Counted from the stretch's first letter, positions 19,458-29,415 are shown. The stretch: 64,000 nucleotides of DNA from Lysobacterales bacterium 66-474 (GCA_001899805.1 MKWP01000004.1:186001-250000); one strand, 5' to 3'. Numbers and translations: made by a program. Notes: generated from the sequence alone by a model not told the origin.

Positions 19458-20315
19458 TTACGCTGCAAACGCTCCGCGCATCTTCTTCATCGCATTCGCC
19501 TCGAGTTGGCGGATACGTTCGGCCGACACGCCGTAGTCATCGGCAAGATCCTGCAGGGTGGCCTTGTCTTCGGCCAGCCAGCGGCGGCGGATGATGTCGC
19601 GGGTGCGTTCATCCAGTTTCGCGAGAGCGCCCTGCAAGGTGTCGATCTGGTGCTCTTCCTGGTCGGCATCGGCCAGTTGCAGGTACGGATCGGCACCGTG
19701 GTCTTCGAGGTACGCGACCGGTGCGGGCGGCGCATCGTCGTCGGTCTCGGTGGGCGCATCGAAGCCTATGTCGCGTCCGGACAGGCGCGATTCCATTTCC
19801 AGCACGGTGGTTTCGGGCACGCCGAGATTCCGGGCCACCTCGCGCACTTCCTCCATGTTCATCCAACCCAAGCGCTTCTTGGACTTGCGCAGGTTGAAGA
19901 ACAGCTTGCGCTGGGCCTTGGTGGTGGCCACCTTGACGATGCGCCAGTTGCGCAGGATGAACTCGTGCATTTCGGCGCGGATCCAGTGCACCGCGAAGCT
20001 GACCAGGCGCACCCCGTGGTCGGGATCGAAACGCTTGACCGCCTTCATCAGGCCGATGTTGCCTTCCTGGATCAGGTCGCCCATTTGCAGGCCGTAGCCC
20101 GAATAGCCGCGTGCCACGTGCACCACGAACCGCAGGTGCGACATCACCAGCTTGCGCGCCGCGTCGAGGTCTTCGTCTTCGCGGTAGCGCTGCGCGAGTT
20201 CGTGTTCTTCCGCGGCTTCCAATACCGGAATCCGGTGGACCGCACCAATATAGGCGTCGAGGCTGCCGACTGCGTTGGGGATCGGCAGGTTGTTGGCGAC
20301 CAAGGCTTCGCTCAT
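19458..20315 (-). CDS. rpoH: RNA polymerase sigma-32 (heat-shock) factor
   Basis: 285 residues. Region 2 contains the RpoH box-type sequence [19 protein letters not shown] (about residues 130-150). Region 2.2-2.4 spans [34 protein letters not shown] and [20 protein letters not shown]. Region 4.2 is [27 protein letters not shown]. Directs transcription of chaperone and protease genes. Upstream are a clear sigma-70 promoter and a CIRCE-like operator just before the start codon; copy A of a repeat and an intrinsic terminator follow. Confidence 0.96.
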   Translation of the reverse strand: MSEALVANNLPIPNAVGSLDAYIGAVHRIPVLEAAEEHELAQRYREDEDLDAARKLVMSHLRFVVHVARGYSGYGLQMGDLIQEGNIGLMKAVKRFDPDHGVRLVSFAVHWIRAEMHEFILRNWRIVKVATTKAQRKLFFNLRKSKKRLGWMNMEEVREVARNLGVPETTVLEMESRLSGRDIGFDAPTETDDDAPPAPVAYLEDHGADPYLQLADADQEEHQIDTLQGALAKLDERTRDIIRRRWLAEDKATLQDLADDYGVSAERIRQLEANAMKKMRGAFAA

Positions 20316-20337
20316 TTCAATACCCCACTCGTCTGTA

Positions 20338-20364
20338 TTGGCACTCTAAGCGTTCGAGTGCCAA
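20338..20364. promoter_or_regulatory. CIRCE-like operator in the rpoH leader
   Basis: Perfect 9-bp inverted repeat TTGGCACTC-N9-GAGTGCCAA, 23 bases before the rpoH ATG and about 70 bases after the predicted -10. The architecture and most bases equal the HrcA operator consensus TTAGCACTC-N9-GAGTGCTAA; the third base on each arm is changed symmetrically. HrcA control of rpoH is inferred. Confidence 0.7.
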
Positions 20365-20431
20365 GCCCTCGTGAAGGTTCCCGTACGGTTCCGGCCCCGG
20401 AACCGACTTCGCCGTGAGGGTGATGGGAGAA

Positions 20432-20459
20432 ATTATACTCGCCAGTATAGGAAATGCAA
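20432..20459 (-). promoter_or_regulatory. Sigma-70 promoter of rpoH
   Basis: On the minus strand, -35 TTGCAT (20454-20459), 16-base spacer, and perfect -10 TATAAT (20432-20437). The spacer and -10 also carry an inverted repeat, TATACT-N4-AGTATA. It gives a leader of roughly 110 bases that contains the CIRCE-like site. Confidence 0.7.
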
Positions 20460-20568
20460 GCCGCCGGAAGTCATGAGAGCTCTTGGCCATGGATGGCTTG
20501 TTCAATTGCCTGCCTGCAAGGCATTCCGGGCGGCAACGACCACGGAGCGCTTTGCCAGGTACAGCAGC

Positions 20569-21279
20569 TCAGTCGCCTTTCGACAGGCTGGCGCGGGGCG
20601 GCAACGACCAATCCACGGGCGCCTGGCCATTTGCCTCAAGATACTGATTGGCCTTGGAAAAATGCCGACAGCCGAGAAAACCGCGGTGCGCCGAAAGGGG
20701 CGAAGGATGCGGCGCCTTCAGGACATCGTGGCGGCGGGTGTCGATCAATCTTCCCTTGGCTTGCGCGTAACTGCCCCACAACAGGAACACCAGTCCCTCG
20801 CGCCCCCGGTTCAACTCGTCGATCACCCGATCGGTGAAGCCTTCCCAGCCCTTGCCCTGGTGCGAGCCCGCCATGCCGGCTTGCACCGTCAGCACCGAGT
20901 TCAACAGCAGCACGCCGCGTCGGGCCCACGGCGTGAGGCAGCCATGGTCGGGGCGCGCAATACCAAGATCGTTTTCGATTTCGGAGAATATGTTCACGAG
21001 CGACGGTGGCACCGGCACGCCCGGACGCACCGAAAAGCACAATCCATGCGCCTGGCCGGGACCGTGGTAGGGGTCCTGGCCCAGGATCACCACTTTCACC
21101 GCGTCGAACGGCGTCGCATCCAGCGCCGCGAAAATCTCCGGCCCGGGCGGATAGATGCGTTTGCCTGCGTGTTTTTCGGCACGCAGGAATTCGCTCAGTG
21201 CCTGCATCTCGGGACGATCGAAATGATCGCCCACGCGCGCCTTCCAGGAAGCTTCGAGTTTCAGGCGTTCGTCCGTCAT
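20569..21279 (-). CDS. ung: Uracil-DNA glycosylase, family 1
   Basis: 236 residues. Removes uracil from DNA as the first step of base-excision repair. Water-activating motif [18 protein letters not shown] near residues 65-82, and the C-terminal [20 protein letters not shown]-intercalation loop. The ATG at 21279 gives the normal length; an upstream in-frame ATG would add seven residues. Stands between rpoH and the response regulator on the same strand. Confidence 0.95.
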   Translation of the reverse strand: MTDERLKLEASWKARVGDHFDRPEMQALSEFLRAEKHAGKRIYPPGPEIFAALDATPFDAVKVVILGQDPYHGPGQAHGLCFSVRPGVPVPPSLVNIFSEIENDLGIARPDHGCLTPWARRGVLLLNSVLTVQAGMAGSHQGKGWEGFTDRVIDELNRGREGLVFLLWGSYAQAKGRLIDTRRHDVLKAPHPSPLSAHRGFLGCRHFSKANQYLEANGQAPVDWSLPPRASLSKGD

Positions 21280-21414
21280 CGTATCAATCGCATGAATCAC
21301 AACATATTGTCCGCAAAGGACGCAAAGTTCGCCAAGAAAAGCAAAGGCCGCTTGATATTCGCTTTCCTTCGCGTTTTTCGCGCTCTTCGCGGATCGATTT
21401 TTTCAAGCCCGCAA

Positions 21415-22248
21415 CTATGCCTGCGGCTTGCGCATCCGGTGTGCGACACGAAGCTGAAACAGCAGCTTCGTCATCAGCAAGCGTTCCGCGACCGGTTTTT
21501 CGACCAGGTCGTTGGCGCCGGCCCTCAGCAGCATCGCCTGGTTGGCGGGGTTTTCGTCGCCGGTCATCACCAGCACCGGCAACTGGCCTTTGCCCAATCC
21601 ACGGTCGTAGCGGATCCACTCCAGCAGGTCGCCGCCGGACATTTCGCCTTTCAGGCTGACGTCGGTCAGCACCATGTCGACGCCGATTTCCCCGCGGTCC
21701 TGCGCGCTGCCGAGGAATTCCACGGCTTCCTCGGCGCTGCCCAGCAGGTGCACCGTGAGTCCGTAGCGCTGCAGCATGCGGCTGGTCGAGAGCGCCACCA
21801 CGCGGCTGTCCTCGACGTACAGGACCCTGCCCTCGGCATGCTCGACCGGCGCGACGTACCCGCGGATGAAATCCGACAACGCGGCGTAACCCGCGGCCTT
21901 GTCGAAGTAATCGGTGATCGCATCGCCGATTTCGCGGTTCTGCAAGCGCTCCTGCACATCGCCCGACACCGCGACGATCGGCATGTAGGCTTGCGGTGCG
22001 TGTTCGCGCACGTATTTCGCCAACACGCCGCCGTCCATGTCGGGCAACCGCAACGCCGTGGTCATCAAGTCCACCACGCCGGCGTTGAGCGCCCGTTGCG
22101 CCTCGCCGCCGCTCGCGCAGGCGATCACGGTCGCGCCGGGCAGGTCCTTTTCCAGCACCCGCGCAATCAAGGTACGCGCGACCTTCGAGCCGTCCACCAC
22201 CATCACGCGCGGGTTGTCGCTGGCGATGTGGCGAAGGACGTCGTTCAT
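21415..22248 (-). CDS. Response regulator with two receiver domains, first one degenerate
   Basis: 277 residues, two REC domains and no output domain. REC1 (about 14-125) keeps VMVVDGSKVARTLI and LPDMDG, but the phospho-acceptor position reads ALRLPDMDG where an aspartate is expected (TTA-L), so it is probably not phosphorylated. REC2 (about 140-265) has the acidic pair in YVEDSR, an acceptor aspartate in VLTDVSLKG and the conserved lysine in VEKP. Likely a signalling relay or adaptor protein; partner kinase not in the window. Upstream lies the 122-nt repeat shared with 56129. Confidence 0.82.
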   Translation of the reverse strand: MNDVLRHIASDNPRVMVVDGSKVARTLIARVLEKDLPGATVIACASGGEAQRALNAGVVDLMTTALRLPDMDGGVLAKYVREHAPQAYMPIVAVSGDVQERLQNREIGDAITDYFDKAAGYAALSDFIRGYVAPVEHAEGRVLYVEDSRVVALSTSRMLQRYGLTVHLLGSAEEAVEFLGSAQDRGEIGVDMVLTDVSLKGEMSGGDLLEWIRYDRGLGKGQLPVLVMTGDENPANQAMLLRAGANDLVEKPVAERLLMTKLLFQLRVAHRMRKPQA

Positions 22249-22284
22249 GGCGCTAAGCAAATTGTCGGAGATGTCGGGAAACTA

Positions 22285-22406
22285 TGAAGAACCGTCGAGA
22301 GCGAAGGCAGATTGTGCGACGCCGGAGCGCAGCAAGCGGAGCGTACACGTCAGTACGTGAGCATTGCGAGCACCGCCGGCGCGCAAGCTGCCGAGCGCAG
22401 CAGGTT
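22285..22406 (-). repeat. 122-nt element, copy 1, abutting the ftsX stop
   Basis: On the minus strand it begins within the ftsX stop (TAACC) and reads AACCTGCTGCGCTCGG to GACGGTTCTTCA. A second copy of the same 122-nt length is at 56129-56250 with about six mismatches. Rich in short inverted motifs (CGTACTGACGTGTACG and similar). Confidence 0.85.
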
Positions 22407-23364
22407 ATCCAGAGTTTCCGAGGCGTGCCAGATACCGGCTGCTGGCAATCCACGCGCCGCACCAGCCGAGCGCGACCGCAACAGCCAACGCGATCACGAG
22501 GGTAACCCATGGCAGGCCGCCGAAGTGCAGTCGGCCCGCGTAACTGGCGACCAGGTCACGCACCGGCACCGCCAGCACCGCTTCCAGCAACAACACCAGC
22601 AGCACCGCGACGATGCCGGCGGCCAGGCCGTACCACGCACCTTCGTACAGATACGGCCTGCGCACGAACGCCGCGCTGGCGCCGATCAACTGCTGCACCG
22701 CGATTTCGTCGGCACGGCTGCGGATGTCCAGGCGCACGGTGTTGCCGATCACCAGCACCGCCGCCGTGCCCAGCAGCACTGCGAGCAGCAGGGTCACGCG
22801 CCGGCCCAACGCGACCAGCGCATCCAGGCGCGCACGCCACTGGCCGTTGTCCTGCACCAGGTCGACACCGGGCATCGCGCGGACCGCCCGCACCATCGCA
22901 GCCACCTGCACGCGATCGGTTCCAGCCCGTGGTTCGACCAGCAGCGCGAACGGCAGGGGATTTTCCGGCAACGATCGGATCGCGTCGCCGAAGCCCTGCA
23001 TCGCGGCCAGTTCGCCAAGCCCCTGTTGCGGCGTGCGGACCGTCACGGCGCCAACATCGGAACGCGCGCGCAGGGTTCCGGCCAATTCGTTGGCGCCCCT
23101 TGCGTCGACGTTCTGCTTCAGGAAGACGCTGACCGATTGCGAATCGCCCAATGCCGTCGCGAGATGTTGCACGTTCACCAGCAACAGGTAGAACGCCAGC
23201 GGCAACGCCAGTGCCGATCCCATCACCGCGATCGTCAGTGCGGTCCCCAACGGCCGCCGGGCCAACTGGCGCAAGCTGTCGCGCAGGCACCATGCGTGCT
23301 GCCGCCGCCACATCGCCATGCGCGAATGCCGGACCGGTTTGGCCATCGCATCCTGCATGTTCAT
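22405..23364 (-). CDS. ftsX: Cell division protein FtsX
   Basis: 319 residues, four membrane segments with a large periplasmic loop after the first, the FtsX/MacB-type permease fold. Together with FtsE it couples divisome constriction to peptidoglycan amidase activation. Hallmarks: SVFLKQNVDARGANELAGTL in the loop, and VLVIGNTVRLDIRSRADEIAVQQLIGAS between membrane segments. ATG overlaps the ftsE stop (ATGA). The gene ends inside a 122-nt repeat that supplies its stop context. Confidence 0.92.
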   Translation of the reverse strand: MNMQDAMAKPVRHSRMAMWRRQHAWCLRDSLRQLARRPLGTALTIAVMGSALALPLAFYLLLVNVQHLATALGDSQSVSVFLKQNVDARGANELAGTLRARSDVGAVTVRTPQQGLGELAAMQGFGDAIRSLPENPLPFALLVEPRAGTDRVQVAAMVRAVRAMPGVDLVQDNGQWRARLDALVALGRRVTLLLAVLLGTAAVLVIGNTVRLDIRSRADEIAVQQLIGASAAFVRRPYLYEGAWYGLAAGIVAVLLVLLLEAVLAVPVRDLVASYAGRLHFGGLPWVTLVIALAVAVALGWCGAWIASSRYLARLGNSG

Positions 23365-24038
23365 GCGACCTGGCTCGCCGGCACGTCGTCGATCAAATGC
23401 CCGTGGTCCAGCACCAGCACACGCTGCTTCATGCGTTTCAGCAGCGGCAGGTCGTGGCTGGCGATCAGGATGGTGCATCCGGTTTCGCGCAGCTTCACGA
23501 ACAATTGCATGATTTCTTCCGAGAGCTGCGGATCGAGATTGCCGGTGGGTTCGTCGGCGATGATGAGCGCTGGCCGCGCGACGATCGCGCGCGCGATGCC
23601 GACCCGCTGCTGCTCGCCGGTGGACAGGCTGGAGGGTGCGTCCTTGCCGCGCCCGACGAGCCCGACTTTTTCCAGTGCGCCGCGCACGCGCTGGCCGCGC
23701 TCCTCGTGCGGCACGCCTGCGATCACCAGCGGCAGCGCGACGTTGTCGGCAACGCTGCGGTCCATCAACAGGCGGTGGTCCTGGAACACCATGCCGAGAT
23801 CGCGGCGCAGACGCGGAATCTCGCGATGCTTCATGCGGGCGAGGCTGCGGCCGTGTACCTCGAGCGTGCCATGGCTGGGCCGCTCGATCAGCGCGATCAG
23901 TTTCAGCAGCGTGGTCTTGCCGGCGCCCGAGTGGCCGGTGACGAACAACATTTCCCCGGCCGCGACCGCGAAGGAAATGTCGATCAACGCCTCGCGGCCT
24001 TCGGGGTAGCGTTTGCTGACGGAATCGAAGCGGATCAC
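23361..24038 (-). CDS. ftsE: Cell division ATP-binding protein FtsE
   Basis: 225-residue ABC ATPase that drives FtsX. Walker A GHSGAGKTTLLKL near residues 34-46, signature LSTGEQQRVGIARAIV, Walker B LIIADEPTGNLDP, switch His in IASHDLPLL. Begins at GTG (24038). Overlaps ftsX by ATGA, the usual order. Confidence 0.95.
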   Translation of the reverse strand: MIRFDSVSKRYPEGREALIDISFAVAAGEMLFVTGHSGAGKTTLLKLIALIERPSHGTLEVHGRSLARMKHREIPRLRRDLGMVFQDHRLLMDRSVADNVALPLVIAGVPHEERGQRVRGALEKVGLVGRGKDAPSSLSTGEQQRVGIARAIVARPALIIADEPTGNLDPQLSEEIMQLFVKLRETGCTILIASHDLPLLKRMKQRVLVLDHGHLIDDVPASQVA

Positions 24039-24114
24039 GGCGGTACGGATGGCTCGCTAATGACCAGAGGCGCTCGGGAATCGGCACCGGGACTGCAAAA
24101 GCCTAGCAACAGTG

Positions 24115-24295
24115 TCGTCGTTCCGGGGCCACGCGCAGCACGGAACCCGGAACCGGTTTCGATGCACGGAGACCCATTGACTCGCACCATCCCTGGCGCT
24201 TGTCCTGCGGGCCGCCTTTGGCGTTTGCATTTGCAATCCTGCAAATGCGATCGGGTTCCGCCGCCGATGCAGCCAGCGGCGGCCCGGAATGACGA
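24115..24295. repeat. ~180-bp element with imperfect inverted ends (TCGTCGTTCCGGG)
   Basis: The 306-bp gap 24039-24344 between ftsE and rhlB holds no gene. Left end TCGTCGTTCCGGGGCC (24115-24130) mirrors right end GGCCCGGAATGACGA (24281-24295). Inside is a perfect 9-bp hairpin GCATTTGCA-N4-TGCAAATGC (24227-24248) and a GC-rich CCGCCG/GCGGCGG pair. It looks like a miniature palindromic repeat unit. Confidence 0.6.
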
Positions 24296-24344
24296 TACCA
24301 AAGCGAAGTCCCCGCCCCCAGCCGGCAAGCCAAAACGAGATCAA

Positions 24345-25685
24345 TCAGGCGCCGGCAGCAGGCGAAGCAAGCCCGGGTTTGCGTCGACGCCGCCGGCGCT
24401 TGGCCGGCGGTTTGCCGGCATCCCCGTGGGTCGTGGTCGCCGGTTGCACCATCTCGTCGGCTTCGTCGGCGGCATCATGACGGACGGCATGGGCCGTCGC
24501 GCGCACCGGCGGCATGTGCAACCAGGCGGGCTCGATCGCCTGCACCGGGATCTTCATGTCGATGTAGCGTTCGATGTCGGGCAGGTTCATCGCGTACAGG
24601 TCGCAGGCGAAGCTGATCGCGTCGCCCTCGGCGCCGAGCCGTGCGGTGCGGCCGATGCGATGCACGTAGTCCTCGCCATCCTGCGGCAGGTCGTAGTTGA
24701 ACACATGGGTGACATCGGGGATGTGCAGCCCGCGCGCCGCGACATCCGTTGCGACCAAAACGTCCGCTTCGCCCTTCTTGAAGCGCTCGAGCAACTTCTG
24801 GCGCTTGGCCTGCGGCACGTCGCCGGACAGCGCACCGACCCGGAAACCGTGGCGCTTCAGGCGCTCGGTGACGCGTTCGGCGGCGGCACGGGTATTGACG
24901 AACACGATGCTGCGTTGCGGATTGCAGTGCTCCAGCAGGTTCAACAGCAGCGGGACTTTTTCTTCCTTGGCGGGGAAGTACACCTGCTGGCGCACCCGGT
25001 CGGCGGTGACGTGCTCGGTCTCGACGCTCAGCTTCTCGGGCTGGTTCATGTGCTCGTAGGCGAGTTCCAGCACGCGGTACGACAGCGTCGCCGAGAACAG
25101 CATGCCCTGGCGCTCTTCGCGCGGCGGCATCTTGCGCAGCAGGTAACGCACGTCCTTGATAAAGCCGAGGTCGAACATCCGGTCGGCCTCGTCGATCACG
25201 GTGGCCTCGACCGCACGGAAACTGAAGACGTGCTGCTTGAAGTAATCGATCAGGCGGCCCGGCGTCGCGATGATCACGTCGCAGCCGTCGCGCAGCTGCT
25301 GGCGCTGCTTGTCGTAATCGACGCCGCCGTAGATCAGCGCAAAACGCAGGCCGGTGTGGCGGCCGATCGCGCGCGCGTCCTTGTCGATCTGGATCGCGAG
25401 CTCGCGGGTCGGCGCAAGGATCACCGCGCGCGGATCGTTGTCGCCGCGCTCGGGAATCGCAGTGCGGGTCAGCAGGCGATTCATCACCGCCACCAGGAAC
25501 GCGCAGGTCTTGCCGGTGCCGGTCTGGGCCTGGCCCGCCACGTCCCGACCGGCCAGCGCGACGGGCAACGTCAGCGCCTGGATCGGCGTGCAGCGGGTGA
25601 AGCCGCAATCGGCGAGGCCGGCGGCCAGGTGCGGGTGCAGGTCGAATTGTTCGAAGAAGATTTCGGTGAGGACTTGATCGGCCAC
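24345..25685 (-). CDS. rhlB: DEAD-box RNA helicase RhlB
   Basis: 446 residues from a GTG at 25685. ATP-dependent RNA unwinding; in relatives it partners the RNase E degradosome. Motifs in order: [11 protein letters not shown] and TPIQ (Q motif), AQTGTGKT near residue 52, [18 protein letters not shown] near 165, [15 protein letters not shown], and [10 protein letters not shown]. The tail is basic ([15 protein letters not shown]), typical of RhlB. The start is uncertain because no good ribosome site is seen. Divergent from trxA, as in many gammaproteobacteria. Confidence 0.92.
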   Translation of the reverse strand: MADQVLTEIFFEQFDLHPHLAAGLADCGFTRCTPIQALTLPVALAGRDVAGQAQTGTGKTCAFLVAVMNRLLTRTAIPERGDNDPRAVILAPTRELAIQIDKDARAIGRHTGLRFALIYGGVDYDKQRQQLRDGCDVIIATPGRLIDYFKQHVFSFRAVEATVIDEADRMFDLGFIKDVRYLLRKMPPREERQGMLFSATLSYRVLELAYEHMNQPEKLSVETEHVTADRVRQQVYFPAKEEKVPLLLNLLEHCNPQRSIVFVNTRAAAERVTERLKRHGFRVGALSGDVPQAKRQKLLERFKKGEADVLVATDVAARGLHIPDVTHVFNYDLPQDGEDYVHRIGRTARLGAEGDAISFACDLYAMNLPDIERYIDMKIPVQAIEPAWLHMPPVRATAHAVRHDAADEADEMVQPATTTHGDAGKPPAKRRRRRRKPGLASPAAGA

Positions 25686-25923
25686 GAGGGTTTCCGCTTG
25701 GGGTGGCGTACGAAAGGGCCACCCGCGTTGAGGTGCGCTTGAACCGCGCTGGATTGCGATGGCGCCCCGCGACCACGCGGGTTCAGGAGGCTGCGTGCAG
25801 CCATACCCGCGCGATGCGCACAAGTAATTGTTGCCATTGTAGCAGCACGCCCGGCATCGCCGCGCTTGCAATGCCAGCTCCCCTCCCCCATCTTGTCGTC
25901 TCCGATCCCGTTGCCGAACTGCC

Positions 25924-26250
25924 ATGAGCGAAAACATCACCCACGTCAAAGATGCCGATTTCGAAACCCTGGTGCTGCAATCCGACACGCCCGTCCTGCT
26001 GGATTTCTGGGCGGAATGGTGTGGCCCGTGCAAGTCGATCGCGCCGATGCTGGAAGATATCGCCAAGGAATACACCGGCCGGCTGAAGGTCGTGAAGATC
26101 AACATCGACGAGAACCAGAAGACGCCGATGACCTATGGCATCCGCGGGATTCCCACCCTGATGGTGTTCAAGAGCGGCAAGGTCGAAGCCACCCAGATCG
26201 GCGCCGTCGGAAAGGGGCAGTTGACCAGCATGATCGACAAGGCGATCTAG
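25924..26250 (+). CDS. trxA: Thioredoxin 1
   Basis: 108-residue cytoplasmic disulfide reductase. Active site WCGPC at residues 32-36, cis-proline loop [10 protein letters not shown]. Length is exactly that of the family. Repeat copy D begins one base after the stop codon; rho follows, as in E. coli. Confidence 0.97.
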   Translation: MSENITHVKDADFETLVLQSDTPVLLDFWAEWCGPCKSIAPMLEDIAKEYTGRLKVVKINIDENQKTPMTYGIRGIPTLMVFKSGKVEATQIGAVGKGQLTSMIDKAI

Positions 26251-26251
26251 T

Positions 26252-26349
26252 GCGATCGTCCGCGATCGCGGCCCCGCCGAACGCACTGGCGGGTGAGGTC
26301 AACGGCGTTCACAAGCTCGGAACGGGCATCCCTGTCCCGACTTTCCACG
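26252..26349 (+). repeat. Hairpin/box repeat family, copy D (behind trxA)
   Basis: Hairpin GCGATC-N6-GATCGC (26252-26269) starts one base after the trxA stop; CGGAACGGGCATCC, then box CCGACTTTCCAC ends near 26348. It lies in the 276-bp trxA-rho gap and could serve as a 3' end structure for trxA. Confidence 0.65.
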
Positions 26350-26526
26350 ACGGCCGCTCCGGCCACACCGCAGGCAGGAGCAGTCGGAAATCTTGAACCG
26401 CGTCGCGGTACCCGCTTGTCGGCGGGCCTCTCGCAATGCTAGATTGAATCCCGGCCGGTGGTGCTTTTGCCCGGCCCTCTTCCCTTCCGTTTCCTCCCGC
26501 GCCCCAAGCGCCGATGAGGCTTACCC

Positions 26527-28035
26527 GTGTCCGATACCGAAAACTCCGTACAGGGCGATGACGCCCGCGCGTCCGCCCCTGCTCCCGAATCCAACGCCCC
26601 CGCCGGCAACGAAGGCGGCGAAGGCCAATCCCAACAACGCGGCAACCGGCCCGATCGCGGCCGCCGCCGACGTGGTCGCCATCCCCGCGGCGGCAACGGC
26701 CAGGGCGGCAATCCCAACGGCCTGCCCGCCGACGTTTCCGGCGATGAAGGCGACGCCGGCGATCCCAACCGCCTGATCAACCTCACCGAGCTCAAGCGCA
26801 AGAACTCGGTGAAGCTGCTGGAAATGGCCGAAGAGCTCGGCATCCAGGAAGGCGTCGCGCGCGCGCGCAAGCAGGACGTGATCTTCAACATCCTGCGCGC
26901 CCACGCCAAGTCCGGCGGCAGCATCTGGGCCGAAGGCGTGCTGGAAATCCTGCAGGACGGCTTCGGCTTCCTGCGCTCGCACGACGAGTCGTACCTCGCC
27001 GGCCCGGACGACATCTACGTGTCGCCCTCGCAGATCCGCCGCTTCAACCTGCGTACCGGCGACTACATCACCGGCCGCGTGCGGCACCCGAAGGAAGGCG
27101 AGCGCTACTTCGCGCTGCTGAAGGTCGACGACATCAACGGCGATCCGCCGGAAGCGTCCAAGAACAAGTTGCTGTTCGAGAACCTCACGCCGCTGTTCCC
27201 GCGCAAGGCGTTCCATCTGGAACGCGGCAACGGTTCGTCGGAAGACATCACCGGCCGCATCCTCGATCTGATCGCGCCGGTCGGCAAGGGCCAGCGCGGC
27301 TTGATCGTCAGCCAGCCCAAGGCCGGCAAGACCATGATGCTGCAGAACGTCGCGCAGGCGCTGGTGCACAACCACCCCGACGTGCACCTCATCATCCTCC
27401 TGATCGACGAGCGTCCGGAAGAAGTCACCGAGATGCAGCGCAGCGTCAAGGCCGAAGTGGTGTCATCCACGTTCGACGAACCCGCGGTGCGCCACGTGCA
27501 GGTGGCCGAGATGGTGATCGAGCGGGCCAAGCGCCTGGTCGAACACAAACGCGACGTGGTGATCCTGCTCGATTCCATCACCCGCCTCGCGCGCGCCTAC
27601 AACACCGTGGTGCCGTCGTCGGGAAAAGTGCTTACCGGCGGCGTCGACGCCAACGCGCTGCAACGCCCGAAACGCTTCTTCGGCGCCGCGCGCAACGTCG
27701 AGGAGGGCGGTTCGCTGACCATCCTTGCCACCGCGCTGATCGACACCGGCAGCAAGATGGACGAGGTGATCTACGAAGAGTTCAAGGGCACCGGCAACAT
27801 GGAAGTGCACCTTGATCGCCGGATTTCCGAGAAACGCGTGTATCCGTCCATCAACATCAACCGCTCCGGCACCCGCCGCGAAGAGCTGCTGATTCCACCG
27901 GACATGCTGCAGAAGATCTGGATCCTGCGCAAACTGCTGCACCCGATGGATGAACTCGCCGCGATGGAGTTCATGCTGGACAAGATGAAGAACACCAAGA
28001 CGAATGACGAGTTCTTCAGCGCGATGAAGAAATAA
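26527..28035 (+). CDS. rho: Transcription termination factor Rho with N-terminal insertion
   Basis: 502-residue hexameric RNA-dependent ATPase that ends transcription. About 80 residues of low-complexity Arg/Gly/Asn/Pro sequence precede the normal N-terminal domain ([19 protein letters not shown]). RNA-binding CSD segment DGFGFLRS; Walker [10 protein letters not shown] near residues 266-274; Q-loop and R-loop region ending [20 protein letters not shown]. Starts with GTG (GAGG upstream). Compared with the 419-residue E. coli protein, the extra length is all at the N-terminus; such extensions affect RNA binding in other bacteria. Confidence 0.95.
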   Translation: MSDTENSVQGDDARASAPAPESNAPAGNEGGEGQSQQRGNRPDRGRRRRGRHPRGGNGQGGNPNGLPADVSGDEGDAGDPNRLINLTELKRKNSVKLLEMAEELGIQEGVARARKQDVIFNILRAHAKSGGSIWAEGVLEILQDGFGFLRSHDESYLAGPDDIYVSPSQIRRFNLRTGDYITGRVRHPKEGERYFALLKVDDINGDPPEASKNKLLFENLTPLFPRKAFHLERGNGSSEDITGRILDLIAPVGKGQRGLIVSQPKAGKTMMLQNVAQALVHNHPDVHLIILLIDERPEEVTEMQRSVKAEVVSSTFDEPAVRHVQVAEMVIERAKRLVEHKRDVVILLDSITRLARAYNTVVPSSGKVLTGGVDANALQRPKRFFGAARNVEEGGSLTILATALIDTGSKMDEVIYEEFKGTGNMEVHLDRRISEKRVYPSININRSGTRREELLIPPDMLQKIWILRKLLHPMDELAAMEFMLDKMKNTKTNDEFFSAMKK

Positions 28036-28054
28036 ACCGCCCCGCGCCCCGCCC

Positions 28055-28633
28055 ATGCGCATCTGCGTCTATTGTGCTTCCAGCAACAAGGCCGATCCGC
28101 GTTTTCGCGCGGCGGCGTTCCATCTCGGTGAGCTGCTGGCCGAAAACGGCCACAGCATCGTCTACGGCGGCGGCCTCGCGGGCTCGATGGGCGCGTTGGC
28201 GGATGGCGCGCTGTCGAAGGGCGGCGAAGTCGTCGGCGTGATTCCGCGCTTCATGGCCGACCTCGAATGGCAACACCCTGGCATCGGCGACATGCAGGTC
28301 GTGGAAGACATGCGCGAGCGCAAGCATCGCCTGCTCACCGGCTCCGACGCGGTGGTTGCGTTGCCTGGCGGCTGCGGCACGCTGGAAGAACTGTTCGAGG
28401 CGATCACGCTGAAACGGCTCGGGTTGTACTTCAATCCGATCGTGCTGCTCGACACGCTGGATTACTGGCAGCCGCTGGACAAGTTTCTGCACCAGGTGAT
28501 CGAACAGCGCTTCATGAATCCCGAACACGCGAAAATGTGGAGCCTGGCCGCCGCGCCGGAAGACGTTCTGCCTGCCATCGAAAACGCGCCGAAGTGGGAC
28601 GAACACGCGCGCGACCGCGCAGTGGTGCGATAG
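28055..28633 (+). CDS. LOG family protein (TIGR00730; nucleotide 5'-monophosphate phosphoribohydrolase type)
   Basis: 192 residues. Contains the family signature PGGCGTLEE near residues 104-112, and GGGLAGSMGALADGAL. Related enzymes split AMP-type nucleotides or cytokinin ribotides; the substrate here is unknown. Starts 19 bases after rho and may be co-transcribed with it. Confidence 0.88.
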   Translation: MRICVYCASSNKADPRFRAAAFHLGELLAENGHSIVYGGGLAGSMGALADGALSKGGEVVGVIPRFMADLEWQHPGIGDMQVVEDMRERKHRLLTGSDAVVALPGGCGTLEELFEAITLKRLGLYFNPIVLLDTLDYWQPLDKFLHQVIEQRFMNPEHAKMWSLAAAPEDVLPAIENAPKWDEHARDRAVVR

Positions 28634-28706
28634 CAACCTGCAACCCGGACCGGCAAAAGCCTTGATCTGCCGAACGCGTCAATACACGCCTTCAAGAATG
28701 CGGACC

Positions 28707-29288
28707 ATGAAAAAACTGGCGGATCGGCATGCATGGCTGGCGTTCGCGACGGCCACGGCCCTCGCACTTGTGACATCCGCCGTCCACGCGGAAAACGCCC
28801 GGATTGCGTATTACGACGTGGTCGGAAACAACGCGCAGGTCCTGCGCCAGCAAATGAATGCAAAAGGCCCCCTGGACGGCGGCAGGCGGTTCGACGCACA
28901 CACCGACTGGTATGTCAAATGGAACTATCGGTACCGTCCCACGGCATCGGGTTGCGAGTTCACCAGTGTGGAGGTCTCGCTGACGGGGACGATCCTGCTA
29001 CCGCGATGGGTCCACACGGGCAACGCATCGGGTGCCCTGGTTCAAAAATGGGACAGGTACGTTGCAGCGTTGCGCCTGCATGAAAACGGACACTATGCAC
29101 ACGGGGTAAGCGCCGAGAAGGCAATAGAAGCCATGGCCAAGTCGTTTCGTGGTTCAGGCGATTGCCGGGTCATGGCCTCGGAATTCAATGATCAGGCGCA
29201 TTCGATCCTCGCCAGGTACAACGCACTGGATGTTGCGTATGACCGCGAAACGGATCACGGACGCACCCAAGGGGCGCAATTTCCGTAA
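28707..29288 (+). CDS. DUF922 family predicted secreted zinc protease
   Basis: 193 residues. Signal peptide with cleavage after HAEN (about residue 28). Metalloprotease-like HENGH at residues 125-129, with the flanks [12 protein letters not shown] matching the DUF922 'predicted secreted Zn-dependent protease' family. [16 protein letters not shown] near the N-terminus is another family hallmark. Periplasmic or secreted; substrate unknown. ATG at 28707 gives the clean signal peptide. Confidence 0.8.
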   Translation: MKKLADRHAWLAFATATALALVTSAVHAENARIAYYDVVGNNAQVLRQQMNAKGPLDGGRRFDAHTDWYVKWNYRYRPTASGCEFTSVEVSLTGTILLPRWVHTGNASGALVQKWDRYVAALRLHENGHYAHGVSAEKAIEAMAKSFRGSGDCRVMASEFNDQAHSILARYNALDVAYDRETDHGRTQGAQFP

Positions 29289-29338
29289 CGACCTGCGGCT
29301 GTTTCCCATTCGGGGACTGCTGAAGCATCCAGCGAGGT

Positions 29339-29415
29339 TGGCGCGCTCGGCGGGATTCGAACCCACGACCCCTGCCTTCGGAGGGCAGTACTCTATCCAG
29401 CTGAGCTACGAGCGC
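29339..29415 (-). tRNA. tRNA-Arg (CCG)
   Basis: 77 bases including encoded CCA. Acceptor GCGCTCG/CGAGCGC, D-arm GCTCAGCTGGATAGAG, anticodon stem CTGCC/GGCAG with loop CTCCGAA (anticodon CCG), T-arm GGGTTCGAATCCC. Transcribed with the ClC gene's strand. Confidence 0.95.

Noticed and set aside
17120-19594. Very long open frame (over 800 codons) across priA in another frame
   Set aside because: It is the GC-rich shadow of priA: Arg/Ala-rich, no domains, and priA has all its motifs in the other frame.
20371-22287. Long plus-strand open frame over ung and the response regulator
   Set aside because: His/Gln/Arg-rich antisense shadow; both real genes on the minus strand have full motifs.
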